Source: Rhipicephalus microplus
Taxonomy: Eukaryota > Arthropoda > Arachnida > Ixodida > Ixodidae
DNA length: 64,000 bases
NCBI RefSeq assembly: GCF_043290135.1
Contig: NC_134702.1
Coordinates: 74,828,417 to 74,892,416, forward strand
Direction: 5' to 3'
Position numbers and translations under genes: made by a program. This document shows positions 1 through 12,395 of this stretch, one piece after another. Within the stretch, counting starts at the first letter, position 1. Each line of letters starts with the position of its first letter. The notes under the pieces are model-generated. The model was not told the origin of the DNA. It saw only the letters and a program-made list of their open reading frames with translations, and made no database searches.

Positions 1-2649
1 TAGTGAGGAAGACGCACACGGCGCTTGCTACGTTGTTGATTAAACGAAGCCTGCAGTGCCATTTCATGCAAAGCAGCATTTTGTTTACGTTCGCGGGCGA
101 TACAATTTGTAACTTGGCTCGATTCACCTAGCCAACCGCCTAAGTGGGTTGATTAGCATACGTTCACGGTAGAGCGTTATTATGCCCCTAAACAGTGGCG
201 TGTGCTTGTTGAAAGATATAATGTGTGTGCCTAGTGTAGAGAGAGAGAGAGAGGTGTTCGTGCAATCTGCATGTGTACCTGCAAGACGCCTTTGCTTGTA
301 ACTAATAATGTACCGGCCAGCACCTACATTGTACGCCTGACTTTGAAGAAAACTTGCATGCACAGTGTGAGATTTTGTAATCTGCCAGAGTTGCTTTTTA
401 TAAAATAATACACTGCCAGCATGTTCAAAATATGTTTCACTGCTGTGTGGCAGGGGTGCTGTTATCACGCTGTTGTGTAGTTGCTGATGCAAGCACTTAT
501 AGTTTTGATGCGTTAATATTTCTCATCTAACTCATCAGGTGTTTGGCTGTTTCAGCACAAACAAGGCAAAGAGAGAAGGAAGACGGTTAATGACAGGACC
601 AGTGCCGACTTTTGTTTGCAGGAGAATACCCATGTTGGTGTATTTATTGTGACAGCCTTTCTGTGTTGCTTTTTTGCCCAATTTATGCAACAACAAAGTT
701 GTCAGCAATATGAGAGAGAACACTGAAATTAGCTTTTAAAGATCATGGTGACTGAATGCCTAGTAACTCACAGCACAAAGTAACAACAAAAGACATCAGT
801 ATGATCAATGTGGATGAGTACAGTCTTGCATCTAAAAAATATATTGTGCAAAATGTTGCCTAAGTAAGAAACCTCTCTATGTTTGCAAATAGTGTGACGT
901 CACTTCGAGCACCGTGCCAGCCATTCCGTCCCTCTGTGCAAGGGCTGGTTGGCAAGGAAGTTGTTTGCGACGTTCCTGATAGACCACCGAGATGTATGCG
1001 ATTCTAAACCTGTAGCCTAATATATACGTAATCTTTTGTGCAGTTACATCGCTGCATCTGACACCTACAACTTATTTGCATATTTACATTGCTCCCTTAG
1101 GACCTAACACACAAACTTGTTGTTTGCATTGTCACTTCATGAATATCGAGCGGTAAAGGTACTGAGTATATGTGAAACAAGAATCTCTGCTTATTACATG
1201 AAGAAATATGAGGCCTTCGATAAAACGAGTTATACCTTTATTGAGCTTGCGTACTCGTCGGGGCGATTCATACATGCAGCTTCAGCAAATGGTATCTTCC
1301 AGCCCGGTGGCCTTGCAATTTTTTTCTGCACACAGCGCGAACACCGAGATGTACCCACTCGCAGATGGTCACGTCAAGTGCATATTTACCTTGACTAAAA
1401 TGTCGAATCAAGTTTTTTCATCGACTGGTCCCTGCCATGAGTGCTAGTCTTCGTAAACAAGACACATTGTTATTGACACTGCACACACCACACTCAGTAT
1501 TCTCAGTTGAACCGATATTCTCAATACCTTTCAATGCACACTACATGCCGCAATCAACAGTGCACATTTTTGAAGACTATGCCGCTGTTGCTCGCACAGG
1601 CCACCACGTGTGTTCACTTCTTCAAGATAAACAGACAGCGGGGCAAATATTTTACCACACAGTTTACCACACAGCTGGATGTTTGCTGACACATACTACA
1701 GCTAATGTCGACATTGTAACGTGAAGTGTAAGCTTTGAAAAATTAAAACTTGCCCCAAACACCGCACGACTGTACCGGGCTGAGCCACCAGCGGGAGTGT
1801 TTTTCCAGCCACACCTTTTACATGTGCCAGTGACATCATGCTGTGACGTACCTCGGTAGGGGCCTATCGCTGCATACTTTATGTGAATGAGGGTCCTGTT
1901 AGTGAAAGCAGGCATTGTTGATTTCGTAACTTGTTCATGCCCAACTGGACCTTCATTTGCACAAGTTGTCTGACTGATATTCAGGCGAACTTTTGTGTAA
2001 TAATGTATACAGTTGGCAGTCTGTGCTTGCCGCATACTGTTGTTACTGGTGTTTCTTGTTGTTACTTTGCACTGCTCATTACTACTCACCTACACAAACT
2101 AGCCTATCTTGCCGCTGTTTTGGACAAGATGCAGCAGGCAAGTGCGATAGTGTTCATAACTCTAAATTCTCGAGCAAAATTGATCGTTTCATATTCAGTT
2201 AGTTGCATTCATATCAGTACATTATAAGAAATCATTGATTAAACATGAATCCGTGTTCCTTTACATAATGCTCACAACTTTTATATCAAATTGAATGGTG
2301 TTTATAAAAAACATGGGTTTTAGCTAAACTTCATGCTCTTTTCTCGAAGAGCTGACAAAACGCTATTGCATGCTTACTTGCCATGAATTGGACTGTGTTC
2401 TAAATACATTGCAATTCTTCACCGGACTGCCAGCACACTTCACATTGGGGGAACATTTAATAACCATGGATTGATTAATTTAGAACGGAAAGAAAGAAGC
2501 GGCAGGCCGGGATACTTGATATTGGCATCCGTTTTGCCACCCAGCGCATTATCATGCAAACTTTCTATAGAGTGGTTATGCGTCTTGCATGTGTGTCTGT
2601 AAACCAAGAACTTTGGGTAGAACTATATTTATCTTACAAATGGTTGCAG
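1..2649. other. AT-rich intergenic or intronic DNA
   Basis: I found no supportable gene here. The open frames are short, overlap on both strands and match no family I know. A short (GA)n run lies near 240-252. The region is AT-rich and could be intron or intergenic DNA of a tick gene. Confidence 0.5.
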
Positions 2650-2759
2650 GACTGTGGAGGCTGTAGGGCTGCTTAGGAATGGTGGAATCCCTGGACATGT
2701 GTTCAACCTTGCTGCATCAGCTCCTTGGTGTTTTCACGGCATCTTTACAGATGTGTTGG
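2650..2759 (+). CDS. candidate internal exon of an unrecognised host gene
   Basis: A 110-bp stretch sits between a good 3' splice site (ggttgcag) and a good 5' splice site (GGgtgagt). It has one open frame across its whole length, about 36 residues, containing the stretch LLRNGGIPGHVFNLAASAPW. The frame starts after 1 base of a split codon and ends with 1 base left over. I do not recognise the protein. The mixed hydrophobic, Gly and Pro composition looks like real coding sequence rather than chance. No partner exon with matching phase could be assigned nearby. It could belong to a tick gene with exons outside the window, or be a chance open stretch. Confidence 0.35.
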
Positions 2760-4929
2760 GTGAGTAAAGCAAGCAGGTTTCAACACAAGGAAAAGTATAA
2801 TATGGCAGCACCTCTTGTGCGTGCCTTACATCCCAAGTATATCAAATATTTATCTTGCCTTGTGGCCTGTAATTTTTAAAGAGACACTTCTTTTTGCTTT
2901 ATATTTGAGTCTTGATGCTTCGACAGCAATGTATTTGTGTTTGACAGCAAGTGTTCTTGAACAAATAACTGATCTCAATAATGACAAAACACCCTTCATA
3001 CTTGGTCCTTAGCATAAGCTAGCACTTATCTGTAGCAGATTCAATTATTCATTTTTTGCTGGGATGATAATGGGCAAGTAGCAAAGGCAAGTTCAGATTG
3101 GAGTGGTCGGTGACGTCTGTTTAGGCTCTGCCATATTGCTTTGCAACCAGAGTTACTTGTGGCCACATATACAATGAAGCCACATGACGTGCATTCTAAA
3201 TGAGATTACCATATCACATTTCACTGCATCTTAGTATGTGCCAAACAAATGCAGATATCATTAGCTTGCCACTATAGAGGGATCCTAAACCAACACAAGG
3301 TTGAAATTTAGTCGTGGTGTTGCAGCTGTGTATGACTCTACAATGGATACATAGCCGTGATAATTTGTCTATATGTGGTCGAAATAGTAATGTTACACAC
3401 ATTGCACAATATAAAAGAGGTCCTCGCTTATTTCGCTTTTTTTCGCTATGCTTCTTTCTTGTCTCTTCTTGCCATGTGCTCCTCCTCACTGTAAAGGAGC
3501 AAGAGCAGTGGGCTTACAAACACGTATTTAAAAAAAAATGTTGTAAGGTGAGCACTGAGAAGCTGAACACTTCCAAAAGGCTCAAAGAGGTAAAGGTATT
3601 GTTTCTTGCTACTTTTTGGGCACCCATAGCTAGTTGTGCTGCTGCAGTTAAAAAATAAGTGAAATGTTAAAAATTAATTGGAGATGGTTTGGCACCCATA
3701 ATTGCAGTTACATACAGAACTAGGTTTCAATGCGTAAGCAAAATCTGTTTACTCTAAATCAATCCTAATGATATCTGAAATTCAGGAAATATTCACAGAA
3801 AAGCTCAGGAAAAGGCTAAGTGGTTGCCCCTTGAATGTGAAGGAGATACCCTTCTTCTAAAAGGTCAATAGACAGTCTAGTAGTCTCGATATTACATGCA
3901 CTATAAAATATTCTGGTGTGGTGCTTTTCATGCATGTTATAATGAGAGGGGTTTTTAATAGAACTGTTGTCACTTTGCCCTGCATTGCTGAAATTGTTCA
4001 CATAGTTATAATACATGAATCACTTTATGCCTTTTGATTTTATGCAAATGGTTTGCTTACCCAGTCGGTTTAACTTGATCTGGATAAAATCATAAATGCT
4101 CTAAAATTTTTTTTACTATACAGCAGGTTAATTTTTAAAATACGCGACCATTGATGTGAACGCAGTTGGTGGCGTGCTTGATTAATCCTTCACTATCACC
4201 ACTCTAACTACACCTGCTATAGTGCATAGTGTGGCAAAAGTAATGGTACTTAACATTACTGGCAGCATACACTTTTATGTCTCAAAATAGGTTAAAAAGC
4301 CTGGTAAAAATGTGTGTAGGTTTTTTTTTCGCTCCAACTAAATATTCGGGTCTACTCAAAGTAGCTTCCACTCTTTTAAGTTCCTCAAATTTTTAGGTGT
4401 TCAAAAGAAGTATCAATGCCATATACTTTCTTTGTCAGCCTACTCACCACTCTAATAATGAGAATTACCCGACAACATTACTCAGGAAAATATAGGGATG
4501 TTATAAAAAGTAATGTCAATTCAATTGTCAAAAAATGTCAACCCATTAGTAACTTGCCACCAAGTTACGTTTTCGTTCACTTTTCTTTTCACAATTTTGT
4601 GAAAGTTATTTTTGATAACATCACCTATAGTTTGTTTGGCATCATTGTCTGCTAGTTCTCATTATAATGTGTTCAACAAAGACAACAAACCCTTAAATTT
4701 ATAGTTCTTTCCTTTACTCATGAATCTGAAACAGTGAATCTCGGTAATCTTAGCGGTGTGTGACTTGTTTTTTTTTGATCAGTTGTGCATGTATTCAAGT
4801 ACATGCATTTAGGTGGGAGGGCGAACTATTGCCTCCTCCTGTGACTAGCAGATTTTCTGAGAACGGACAGATGCATAATGCTGCCAAAGAAGTATAGGGA
4901 TATTGGAAGTAATCGTAACGTAATTGCAA
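2760..4929. other. AT-rich DNA without a recognised gene
   Basis: No family-level similarity is visible. Short open frames on both strands look like chance. Poly-T runs occur near 4318 and 4770. Confidence 0.5.
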
Positions 4930-5440
4930 TCGTAATGTAATTGCCAGTAGGCAAAAAAAAGGTGTCCCACACTCGCCATAATGGTAACAGGCAGCGCTGA
5001 CTGACTCTTCCATGTATAAATGCACATATATACCGTACAAAATGGAAGAGGGATAGCCGCCATGGTAGCTCAGTTGATAGAGCATCGGACATGTTATTCG
5101 AAGTTCGCAGGCTCGGTCCCTGTACAGGGCAGGTTATCTTTTTTTTTCCTGCCCCGCCACGGTGGTCTAGTGGCTAAGGTACTCGGCTGCTGACCCGCAG
5201 GTCGTGGGTTCGAATCCCGGCTGTGGCGGCTGCATTTCCGATGGAGGCGGAAATGTTGTAGGCCCGTGTACTCAGATTTGGGTGCACGTTAAAGAACCCC
5301 AGGTAGTCAAAATTTCCGGAGCCCTCCACTACGGCGTCTCTCATAATCATATGGTGGTTTTGGGACGTTAAACCCCACAAATCAATCAATATCTTTTTTT
5401 CCTTCTACTTTTCTTTCTTCACAATTACAACACTTCTATT
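4930..5440 (+). repeat. tRNA-like SINE (second family), split by a Ruka SINE
   Basis: A tRNA-like module at 5063-5122 has an A-box-like TGGTAGCTCAGTTGATAGAG and a B-box-like GGCTCGGTCCC, followed by a T-rich tail. It resembles the stretch at 51235-51470, including about 130 bp upstream of the tRNA-like part (shared GGCGCTGACTG and CATGTATA segments). A Ruka SINE sits inside the T-rich tail at 5151-5390, and the tail resumes at 5391. It is not a working tRNA gene: the anticodon arm and acceptor stem do not form a normal cloverleaf, and the copies are diverged. Confidence 0.65.
5151..5390 (+). repeat. Ruka-like tRNA-derived SINE
   Basis: The copy is full length. Its tRNA-like head has A box (TGGTCTAGTGGCTAAGG) and B box (GGTTCGAATCC). 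The conserved body contains GGTGCACGTTAAAGAACCCC and ends in a short (ATCA)n tail. It is flanked by an ATC-T(7-9)-CCT target duplication at 5136-5150 and 5391-5403, inside the tail of an older tRNA-like SINE. The match to the tick Ruka SINE is from memory. Confidence 0.85.
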
Positions 5441-6308
5441 CTTCTTGAAGATTTTCTGGTGTAAAAAAGGTACCTTATAATCTGAAGAGGCAAACAGAAT
5501 GTGCCAGTGTACGAGTTAGCTCTTGTAGTGGTTACAAGTAAGATATGTTTTGAAGAATAAATCATTCTGCCACTTGCCTAAAGAATGGCTACAGGATATG
5601 GCGCTGGATGCACTTTGTTATTTTTGAATCAAGCTATCTTGTATTCTATTTTTATAAATTACATGGGATACACATGACGGTATCACACACTTTAACGCCA
5701 CAAAGATGATACAGTGAACAATGTTGTAAATGCGAAATTGCATAAGGATAAGGTGAAAACTGCACCCTCAACGAGAATGTACAGAAAGCACAGGGTGCAG
5801 GCGTCATTCCTTCTGCCCGTGCTTTTCAAGTGCGAGCTGTTTTCACCTCGTTCTGACCAACTAACTAGATTGAGATGTGTTGTTATAGTGCAAGAGGATG
5901 CTCCACGGGAAACTAGGTTTGTCTCAAAGTCTGTGTGTGTCTTTCAACCTATATGGTGCCCGGTTCAAGAGTTCATGCAGACCAGATCGTGTAAAACAGG
6001 ACCGTGTAAAATGGACCGTGTAAATAAAATAAAATGGACGATGTAAATAAACAGGATCGTGTAAAATGTCGTTTTCGTGTGCAACTGTAGTTGTGGTTGT
6101 GCTGAATGACCTTCCTTTATATACACTACATAACAAACTTGCTTCTTTAGAGTCGAGTGCATCTTCGGATTGATTGTAAATGTTTGCATATGCGAGGCCT
6201 TAAGTTTTATAAGAAATTCCTCAGTGTGCCACGAGGAAATGTGTGTTCAGCGAAAATTTGTATATCATTATATACAACTCTTAAAGCCTCGTCTACAACT
6301 TTATGCAG
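5441..6308. other. unique DNA, no recognised gene
   Basis: No supported coding sequence. A small tandem duplication of a 'cgtgtaaaatggac'-like motif lies near 5990-6070 (three to four imperfect copies). Confidence 0.45.
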
Positions 6309-6404
6309 GTTGACCTTGAGCAGAAAACGAGGAGCGGCAGCAGCCCCCAGAAAAGAGCAAGCACCCTCCAAGCTCCCGAAGCGCTCTTCGACAGGAACAG
6401 CAAG
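6309..6404 (+). CDS. candidate exon, unrecognised host gene
   Basis: The stretch follows a 3' splice site (tttatgcag) and precedes gtcact. One frame is open throughout (VDLEQKTRSGSSPQKRAST..., 32 residues, phase 0 to 0) and joins in frame to the exon at 6476. A second frame, rich in Arg, Ala and Lys, is also open, so frame choice depends on the downstream exon. The inferred intron is only 71 bp. The function is unknown. Confidence 0.3.
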
Positions 6405-6475
6405 GTCACTGTGTGGCATTGAAAATCGTTGCAAGGAGTGCCTTATCAGTACACTGTGCTGCTCTTTCATCGCAG

Positions 6476-6518
6476 AAGACGAAGTTGACCACTCCAGAGG
6501 AACTTCACGCTGTGTATT
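6476..6518 (+). CDS. candidate short exon, unrecognised host gene
   Basis: A 43-bp stretch lies between tcatcgcag and gtgagtgc, a strong splice-site pair. It reads KTKLTTPEELHAVY plus one base. That leftover base gives a phase compatible with the exon at 15108, but there is about 8.6 kb between them and phase alone matches by chance one time in three. The function is unknown. Confidence 0.3.
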
Positions 6519-8063
6519 GTGAGTGCTTCAGTGGTTTTGTTTTTGTCCAGCCAGCAGTTAAGAAATCATGTGTCAGATTCAGCCAGGATGGCTAGAGGGA
6601 GTCGGGCAGGCATGTTTGGACATTTGTCTAGCCAAGTAGTGCCAATTTTCGCACTGGTCCTGTTGGAGTTACTGCCAGAATCACAGAAGCTACGGCACCT
6701 CTCTAAATGTACAGATGTGTCGGGGAAGATTAGCTGCATTAGGTTTTTCTATAACTGATAGCTGCCAACATTCTTCATTATACAGGAGTTTTGTTCCTCA
6801 CTTATGGGTGTAAAGCCCTCTACAGAAAAAATGCAACACGTCTACTTCCATAAGACTCCAAGGCCCTACTTGTAGGTTTTTTCGGCTTGTATCATAAGCA
6901 CCTCGTTTGGGGTACATGAACATTTTATAAACATGTACAGCGAAAATTTTGGGTGGCTGGTCGTTTTGTCGTTATCTTGTTCCTCGCAGTATTCTTAAGC
7001 ATGTTGTGCATTACGTTGTCAATCTGGTTCATGTGCATAGAAGACATTACGAAGTTTCAGGCTACAGTATAAAAAGCCTGGAAGCAAGCTATCAATAATT
7101 TTTTAACAGAGTTGCTTAATCTGATACATGATACATCACTAAACTTTCGTGCGTATTAATCAATGTAAGCTCGTCTTAGTGTTATCCAAAATGAAGATGT
7201 GAGTCGACAGATGGAAACATCTAGTGGGGTAATCAGGGTGAACAGTAGAAGTGCTTCAGACAGGCTGGCCGATGTTGCGATAGGAGGACCTATATTTAGA
7301 AGTCACCTTGTCATCCTTGGCGTGTTAGTTTAAATGGGGTCAGTAATGACATCATCTATTGGTATAGGCGTGTGTGCCTGTTGGAAATGTTTGTCTGAAA
7401 AAAAAAAACCTATAACGCAGAAGAGTGCAGCCCTTACTTCTTTTCAAGTTAGGTTGCGCTGATACAAAGTGTTCTCCTGTTGGAGGTTGTGGGTAAGGAA
7501 AGCAAAAAAAAGATAAATGATAGAAAAGAAGAAAAAAGAAGAAAGAAAAGGGGAATGCAAAGTAAAAGTAGTGCTACACTGCTCCTACTTTGCATCCCCC
7601 CTTTTCATCTTTTTTTCCCTTGTTTTATTTTTTCACCTTTTTTGTTACATTTGCATTGTCCCATCTAGTGCATGAATCAATGACACATGGCTTGGCTATA
7701 GCAAAGATGCCTATGTGGTGTTGGATTGAACAGTGCATTGTACTTCATTCAGTCAATTACAGACTGATCAGTCTTGCAATAAGTGCTTCCTGTGTATCAC
7801 CACACATGTTCATATGAAAAGTTTGTGCTTGGCTCTTAGTATGCTGGTATATAGCTTGTGTCTTGGACTACTCAAAATGAATGTTATTTTGCTGCTGTTT
7901 ATGGTAATGAATTTATCTAACATGAAAATATCTTGCCTTGTGAACTTTGTCGGACCTGCCTTTCTTTTTCTTTCCTATGCAGGCATTGTATGTGAGGGAG
8001 GCAGTAACAGAGAGGTGATAGCTTGAGCTTCGGAAGAATAAATGCTGGCAGTGAGGCAATTAC
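6519..8063. other. unique DNA with a purine/pyrimidine-rich patch
   Basis: No gene is supported. 7500-7560 is a purine-rich run and 7600-7660 a pyrimidine-rich run on the same strand. Near 7555-7600 a short imperfect inverted repeat pairs atgcaaagta with tactttgcat, so the patch could fold into a hairpin. Confidence 0.4.
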
Positions 8064-9125
8064 GCATCAAACATCCCAGCCATTTTGCCAACCGTCCTAA
8101 ATGTGTTTTGAAAAAAAAATATTGTGCTCGTTTACTGTAGTTTTCTGAAAACAGCAAAATGCTAAAGTATATCGCAGAGAACAAAATATTAGGCCACGTT
8201 GGTGCCTTCTGGACTTCCCAGGATGTCGTCTGGGTGTTGTTTGTAAAAAGTAAAGTGTTTCAAAAATACTGCCTCTTCTACACCAAATTCGGTCTTGGTA
8301 TTAAGTAAAGGTGCTTGTGTGTAGTGCATGAAGCTCAGTAATATTAGTGCAATTTTTTTGCCACATCAAAAGCAAGGAAGTAGTTCTCTTTATATGGCAA
8401 GTTGTATGATTACACTTTGTCTTAAAGTAGAAATGAATTTTTGAAGTTTTCTTATGATGGCTGTTTTCTGCATTTGATGTACGACAGCTTCCGTTCCGAA
8501 GTTCCCCATGGCCCTCAATAGGAGACTTCAAAAATCATTTTCCTCGTTTAAACAAAATTTGTAATGATAACACTTGCCATGTAACAAGAACTGTTTATTT
8601 GCTTTCAACTTACATATAAAAGTAATTTTCAATTAGACAAACACACAGCTCAAATTGCATCTCAATGTGGACAAAAACGATTAAATAGTGATATTTGTAA
8701 TCTGGACCTAACATTATTTTTTTTGTAAAATATAACTTCTGTGCAGTGAGTATTTGTGGCTCAAATATTCATACAAAATGCAGTATTGCCATACAATAAA
8801 TGCAAACGATAAACAGTTTGGCGGAATTCTTCAAAGCCTATGTAGCAGAAAAATTGCACTAATGTTACTTGACTTCAAATACTTTAAGAAGCATCTTTAC
8901 TTAATATGTAGATCAAATTTGATGTGGCAAGAAAAAGCGGTACTTTGAAATTTTTCTCACAAATAACACCCGCACGACATTCTGCGAAATTCTGAAGGTA
9001 CCCACGTGACCACTACTCTTTTCTCTTCAAAACATTTCTGCAAATAACTATTTTCAGAAGAGTAAATTACCATCATTTTTTAAACTATACATCTGTGATG
9101 GTCGCCAAGCAGTATGGTTTGTATG
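8064..9125. mobile_element. non-autonomous DNA transposon with long terminal inverted repeats, copy 1
   Basis: The left arm (from about 8064: 'acatcccagccattttgcca') recurs in reverse complement at the right end. Paired landmarks are the 'ttgccacatcaaa' and 'attagtgcaattttt' segments near 8345-8370 and 8850-8930. The arms are at least 200-330 bp and diverged. The same sequence, including the centre, is found again at 15934-18203. No transposase is visible. The terminal bases and target duplication could not be fixed. The superfamily is unknown. Confidence 0.6.
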
Positions 9126-9927
9126 TTTGTTGTAGAATAGCCCAGTGCAAAAAACAACAAATGGCTGAGCATCCTTTGACGCTCGGGCAATTTCGAAAGC
9201 ATTTGTTTGTTAGCAGCAATTCAGTTAAGCCCTTGTCTTTATGCTTAGGCCCAGAAACAAAACACAAGTAACTAAAGTAGTCCTAAGAGTCATGTAGTCT
9301 CACTGTTCCAAGGCTTGTGGAGCCTAATTTAGTGCAAGCTTCACCATTTTTTTAAAATTCAGATTCAACCAACAGGTTTTGGAGGCACAGTGCATTTTCA
9401 GCTAACTTGTTTCACACCAGTTACTTAGATAAAAAGCGGAAAGTAGAGGTAAAAATACCATTTTAAAGGCATTGTAGGTAATAACAAAAAGGACTGCTTT
9501 CTTTTTTTGTGTGGTGCTTTGCCTGAACGCTGTGCTTTTTGTGGTATAGTTCATTGTCTAGTGAACATAGGCCTTAAAAACTAACATTAGCCATGTTGAG
9601 GTCGATTTCTTGGTTATAGTCATAGGAGACATATAAATAATTATGACTTCAAACTTGATTGTTTTTTTGAAGATTTTTTCCTTGCATAATGATATTTGAG
9701 AGTCTTAGTCAATTTTGTTATAAGAAAACGTGATGTCATAATAGGGTCACTTTTTGAGGAGTCGTTCAGTTCTACCTTACCTTTTACATTCCTAATAGAG
9801 CAGTTATTTTCAATATCGGTATTTAAAATGGAATGAGCGTGCTGTATGTAGTAAGGTGTAAGCACTTACAGATAGCACATGCAACCAACTTTTCTGTTGG
9901 CAGTTTATTTCTGTTATTCTTGATTTA
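9126..9927. other. unique AT-rich DNA
   Basis: Nothing recognised. The short open frames on both strands lack family similarity. Confidence 0.4.
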
Positions 9928-10120
9928 TATGTGTGGTTTCACGTCCGAAAACCACTATATGATTATGAGAGACACCGTAGTAGAGGGCACTGGAAACTTC
10001 GACCACTTGGGGTTCTTTAACGTACACCCAAATCTGAGCACACGTGCCTACAGCATTTCTGCCTCCATCGGAAATGGAGCCGGGGTTTGATACCGCGACA
10101 TGCGGGTCAGCAGCCGAATT
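9928..10120 (-). repeat. Ruka-like SINE, head-truncated
   Basis: This is a minus-strand copy. The body and most of the tRNA-like region are present, but the sequence stops within the A-box side (at 'cagcagccgaa'). It is more diverged than the other copies, so probably older. No target duplication could be defined because the head is missing. Confidence 0.75.
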
Positions 10121-11353
10121 ACTGTTACTCTTGCTCCCCTATATGTGTGCAGTTCGGTTATAGTTATCTGGCTTGCACAGATTTTTAATGGCACCTGCCT
10201 GGTCCTGCTTGCTTTCATGTTGATTTTAACCTTCATAAGTTGCTTAGGTTTAACTCTCAAAATTGTTCAAGATGCCAATTTTGTGCACAAACTGTATAGT
10301 ATAAAGGCAGCAGATGTACATGCACACACTATTAAATGAACACTGAGAGCTTTCTCTTGCAGTTCCTAAAGTTTTACTGTGCAGGAAGCGTTTAAATCAT
10401 AATTTCATAAGGACATAATAATCGATTATCTAATCGTGACAACCTAGTTATTTTCACTGTGATAAGCATGCTGTTTTTTTGATGTGGCAGAACTAATTTA
10501 TACACTCATTCCTTCTATTATTCACATATGCATAACATGAAGGATTGTGCGCCTTAAATTTTCAGTTTCATTCTGTGTGTTATATTTCTTGTGCATGTAA
10601 ACTATTGTGCTAACATGTGTCTCTGACATTATTTGTGCCAATTATTTTCATTTCCAGGTGCCTATGAAGAACACATAAGTTCTATCGCAGTGACCTTCGA
10701 AATTTACAGTGGTGCCGGAGCCTCAAGCAGCATTTCGCCGATCTCCACAAGGCATTCATGAGATAAACACAGCGCCACACTTTCACAGTGCTATGATTAT
10801 TATTTATGTTTAAACATTTCGTTCTAAAATTGCTGTTACATTGTGCCACCATCCTGTGGCTTAGGTGGAGCTCGTGAAATTGTGGTGCAGTCACCTCATT
10901 TGTGTACGATCAAACTGCAATGTCACTGTTCACAGCTGGAGCATACAGACAAATAAAAAAACATATTGATTGCAGCAGGGCTGATGTGTATATTAATGCT
11001 TCTCTATTGATAATAATAACTTTATAAGTTCTTTAAGTCTTGCATAGAACACTGCATTAATGTGTTGCAATGTAACCACCATTTATGATCGCTAGCATGT
11101 TAATTTAGTAGTTTTGTAATGTATTTTATTTAAAAGGTAATTTTGCTTCTGCATCACAACAATTAGTAAGCTAGATGCCGATGATTCAATCCCTCATCAT
11201 GCACATTTAAGAAATATTGTGATTTGTACACAGTATTGCATGTACTCAAGATGTGGACGTCTATTCAATTTACACATTATATTGCTTTGCACTAGATTCA
11301 GACGTAACATGCACACATTTCAGTAATTTCCGACTGATACGTCTTTCCATAAG
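10121..11353. other. unique AT-rich DNA
   Basis: No supported gene. A pyrimidine-rich acceptor-like site occurs near 10655, but the following frame closes within a few codons. Confidence 0.4.
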
Positions 11354-11428
11354 ATGCGGAGTCCGCATCATACGTCTTATGCGGAGCCCGCATCATACGT
11401 CTTATGCGGAGTCCGCATCATACGTCTT
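11354..11428. repeat. 25-bp tandem repeat of a palindrome, three copies
   Basis: Each unit is a 15-bp palindrome (ATGCGGA-g/c-TCCGCAT) plus a 10-bp spacer (CATACGTCTT). Three units lie head to tail, and a degraded palindrome half (ctccgcatcttacgg) follows at about 11460-11475. Confidence 0.85.
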
Positions 11429-11489
11429 CCATATTCCAATAATTCCGTATGTGAGGTCTCCGCATCTTACGGAACGTTTCAGTAGGGAT

Positions 11490-11728
11490 TTAAGCTCGGG
11501 GATGTCTAAACTGTACTTTACAGTCATTCTTACACTTTAGAATTGTGCCTACTTACAGTAAATAGCGCCGGCAGCAGGTACACTGACACGGGCGGCACGA
11601 TAGGCTTCGCTGGGACGGGGCACTGGGTAAGGCTGCTTTCGAAGCAGCGGTGTTGAGATGCTTGAAGTTTCTGCATTTGAGCTTCGCAATGTTTCTAACT
11701 GCTACCTAAACTGTACCTGAAGAAAGTG
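11490..11728. repeat. first part of duplicated unit A, copy 1
   Basis: This segment (from 'gatttaagctcggggatgtc') is repeated at 19757-19995 with clear similarity, including 'gcatttgagcttcg' and 'acctgaag'. The unit continues at 19384, on the far side of the 7.65-kb element, so copy 1 was split by that insertion. Confidence 0.7.
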
Positions 11729-11960
11729 CACAGTAAAAATTTTTACACCCAAAAGGGTGTAAAAAGGGTGCTTTTACGAGAAAGCACCCTTTGCAACATC
11801 GTTTAACACCCATAAATGGTCGATTGAAAAAAAACACCCATTTGTTTGGATGCTTGCCTCGATAGCACCCCAAAATAGGCTCTAAGGGTGCTTTTGTGTC
11901 TGAGAAGGGTGTAGGTGACGATTCATCAGATGGAATATGCAGCGTAAGAAGAACACATAA

Positions 11961-12183
11961 TTATAATATTTGGGATTTTACGTCTCAAAAACCTCGATAT
12001 GATTATGAGGGTCGTCGTAGTGGAAAGCTCTAGAGATTTTGACCATTTGGTGTTCTTTAATGGGCACTGATATCGCACAGTGCACAGGCTTCTACCTTTT
12101 CGCCTCCATCTGAATTCGACTGCCATGGCCGGCATCGAACCCGCGACCTTCGATCTGGCGGCCGAGCAGCGTAGCTACTGCAC
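11961..12183 (-). repeat. divergent tRNA-derived SINE related to Ruka
   Basis: This minus-strand copy keeps the body pattern (gattatgagggtcgtcgtagtgg, then ggtgttctttaa) and the B-box side (catcgaacccgcgacc), but differs from Ruka at many positions. It looks like a related subfamily that I recall from other hard ticks. Confidence 0.65.
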
Positions 12184-12395
12184 GAATATGTGGACCTTGC
12201 GTTAAATGACGGCCTAGACTTAGAATGTGTGAAGGTGCTCTCCGAATACAGCAGAATGCCAGCAGAAGCAAATCGCGTTTCATCTATAATGGCAATTAAC
12301 TGCAATCCACGTTACGAAAGCTCACCTCAGCGTTGGTTATAAGCTACATGTTTGCTGTGGATTATATACAGGAACATAATGTTCGCCCGAGTATG

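Noticed and set aside
5063..5220. tRNA genes at the A/B-box sequences (also at 28210, 51355 and 60753)
   Set aside because: They lie at the heads of SINEs with target duplications and do not fold as complete tRNAs.
9928..10090. Short open frames containing 'NHHMIMRDAVVEG' as proteins (several places)
   Set aside because: They are translations of the reverse strand of Ruka SINEs.
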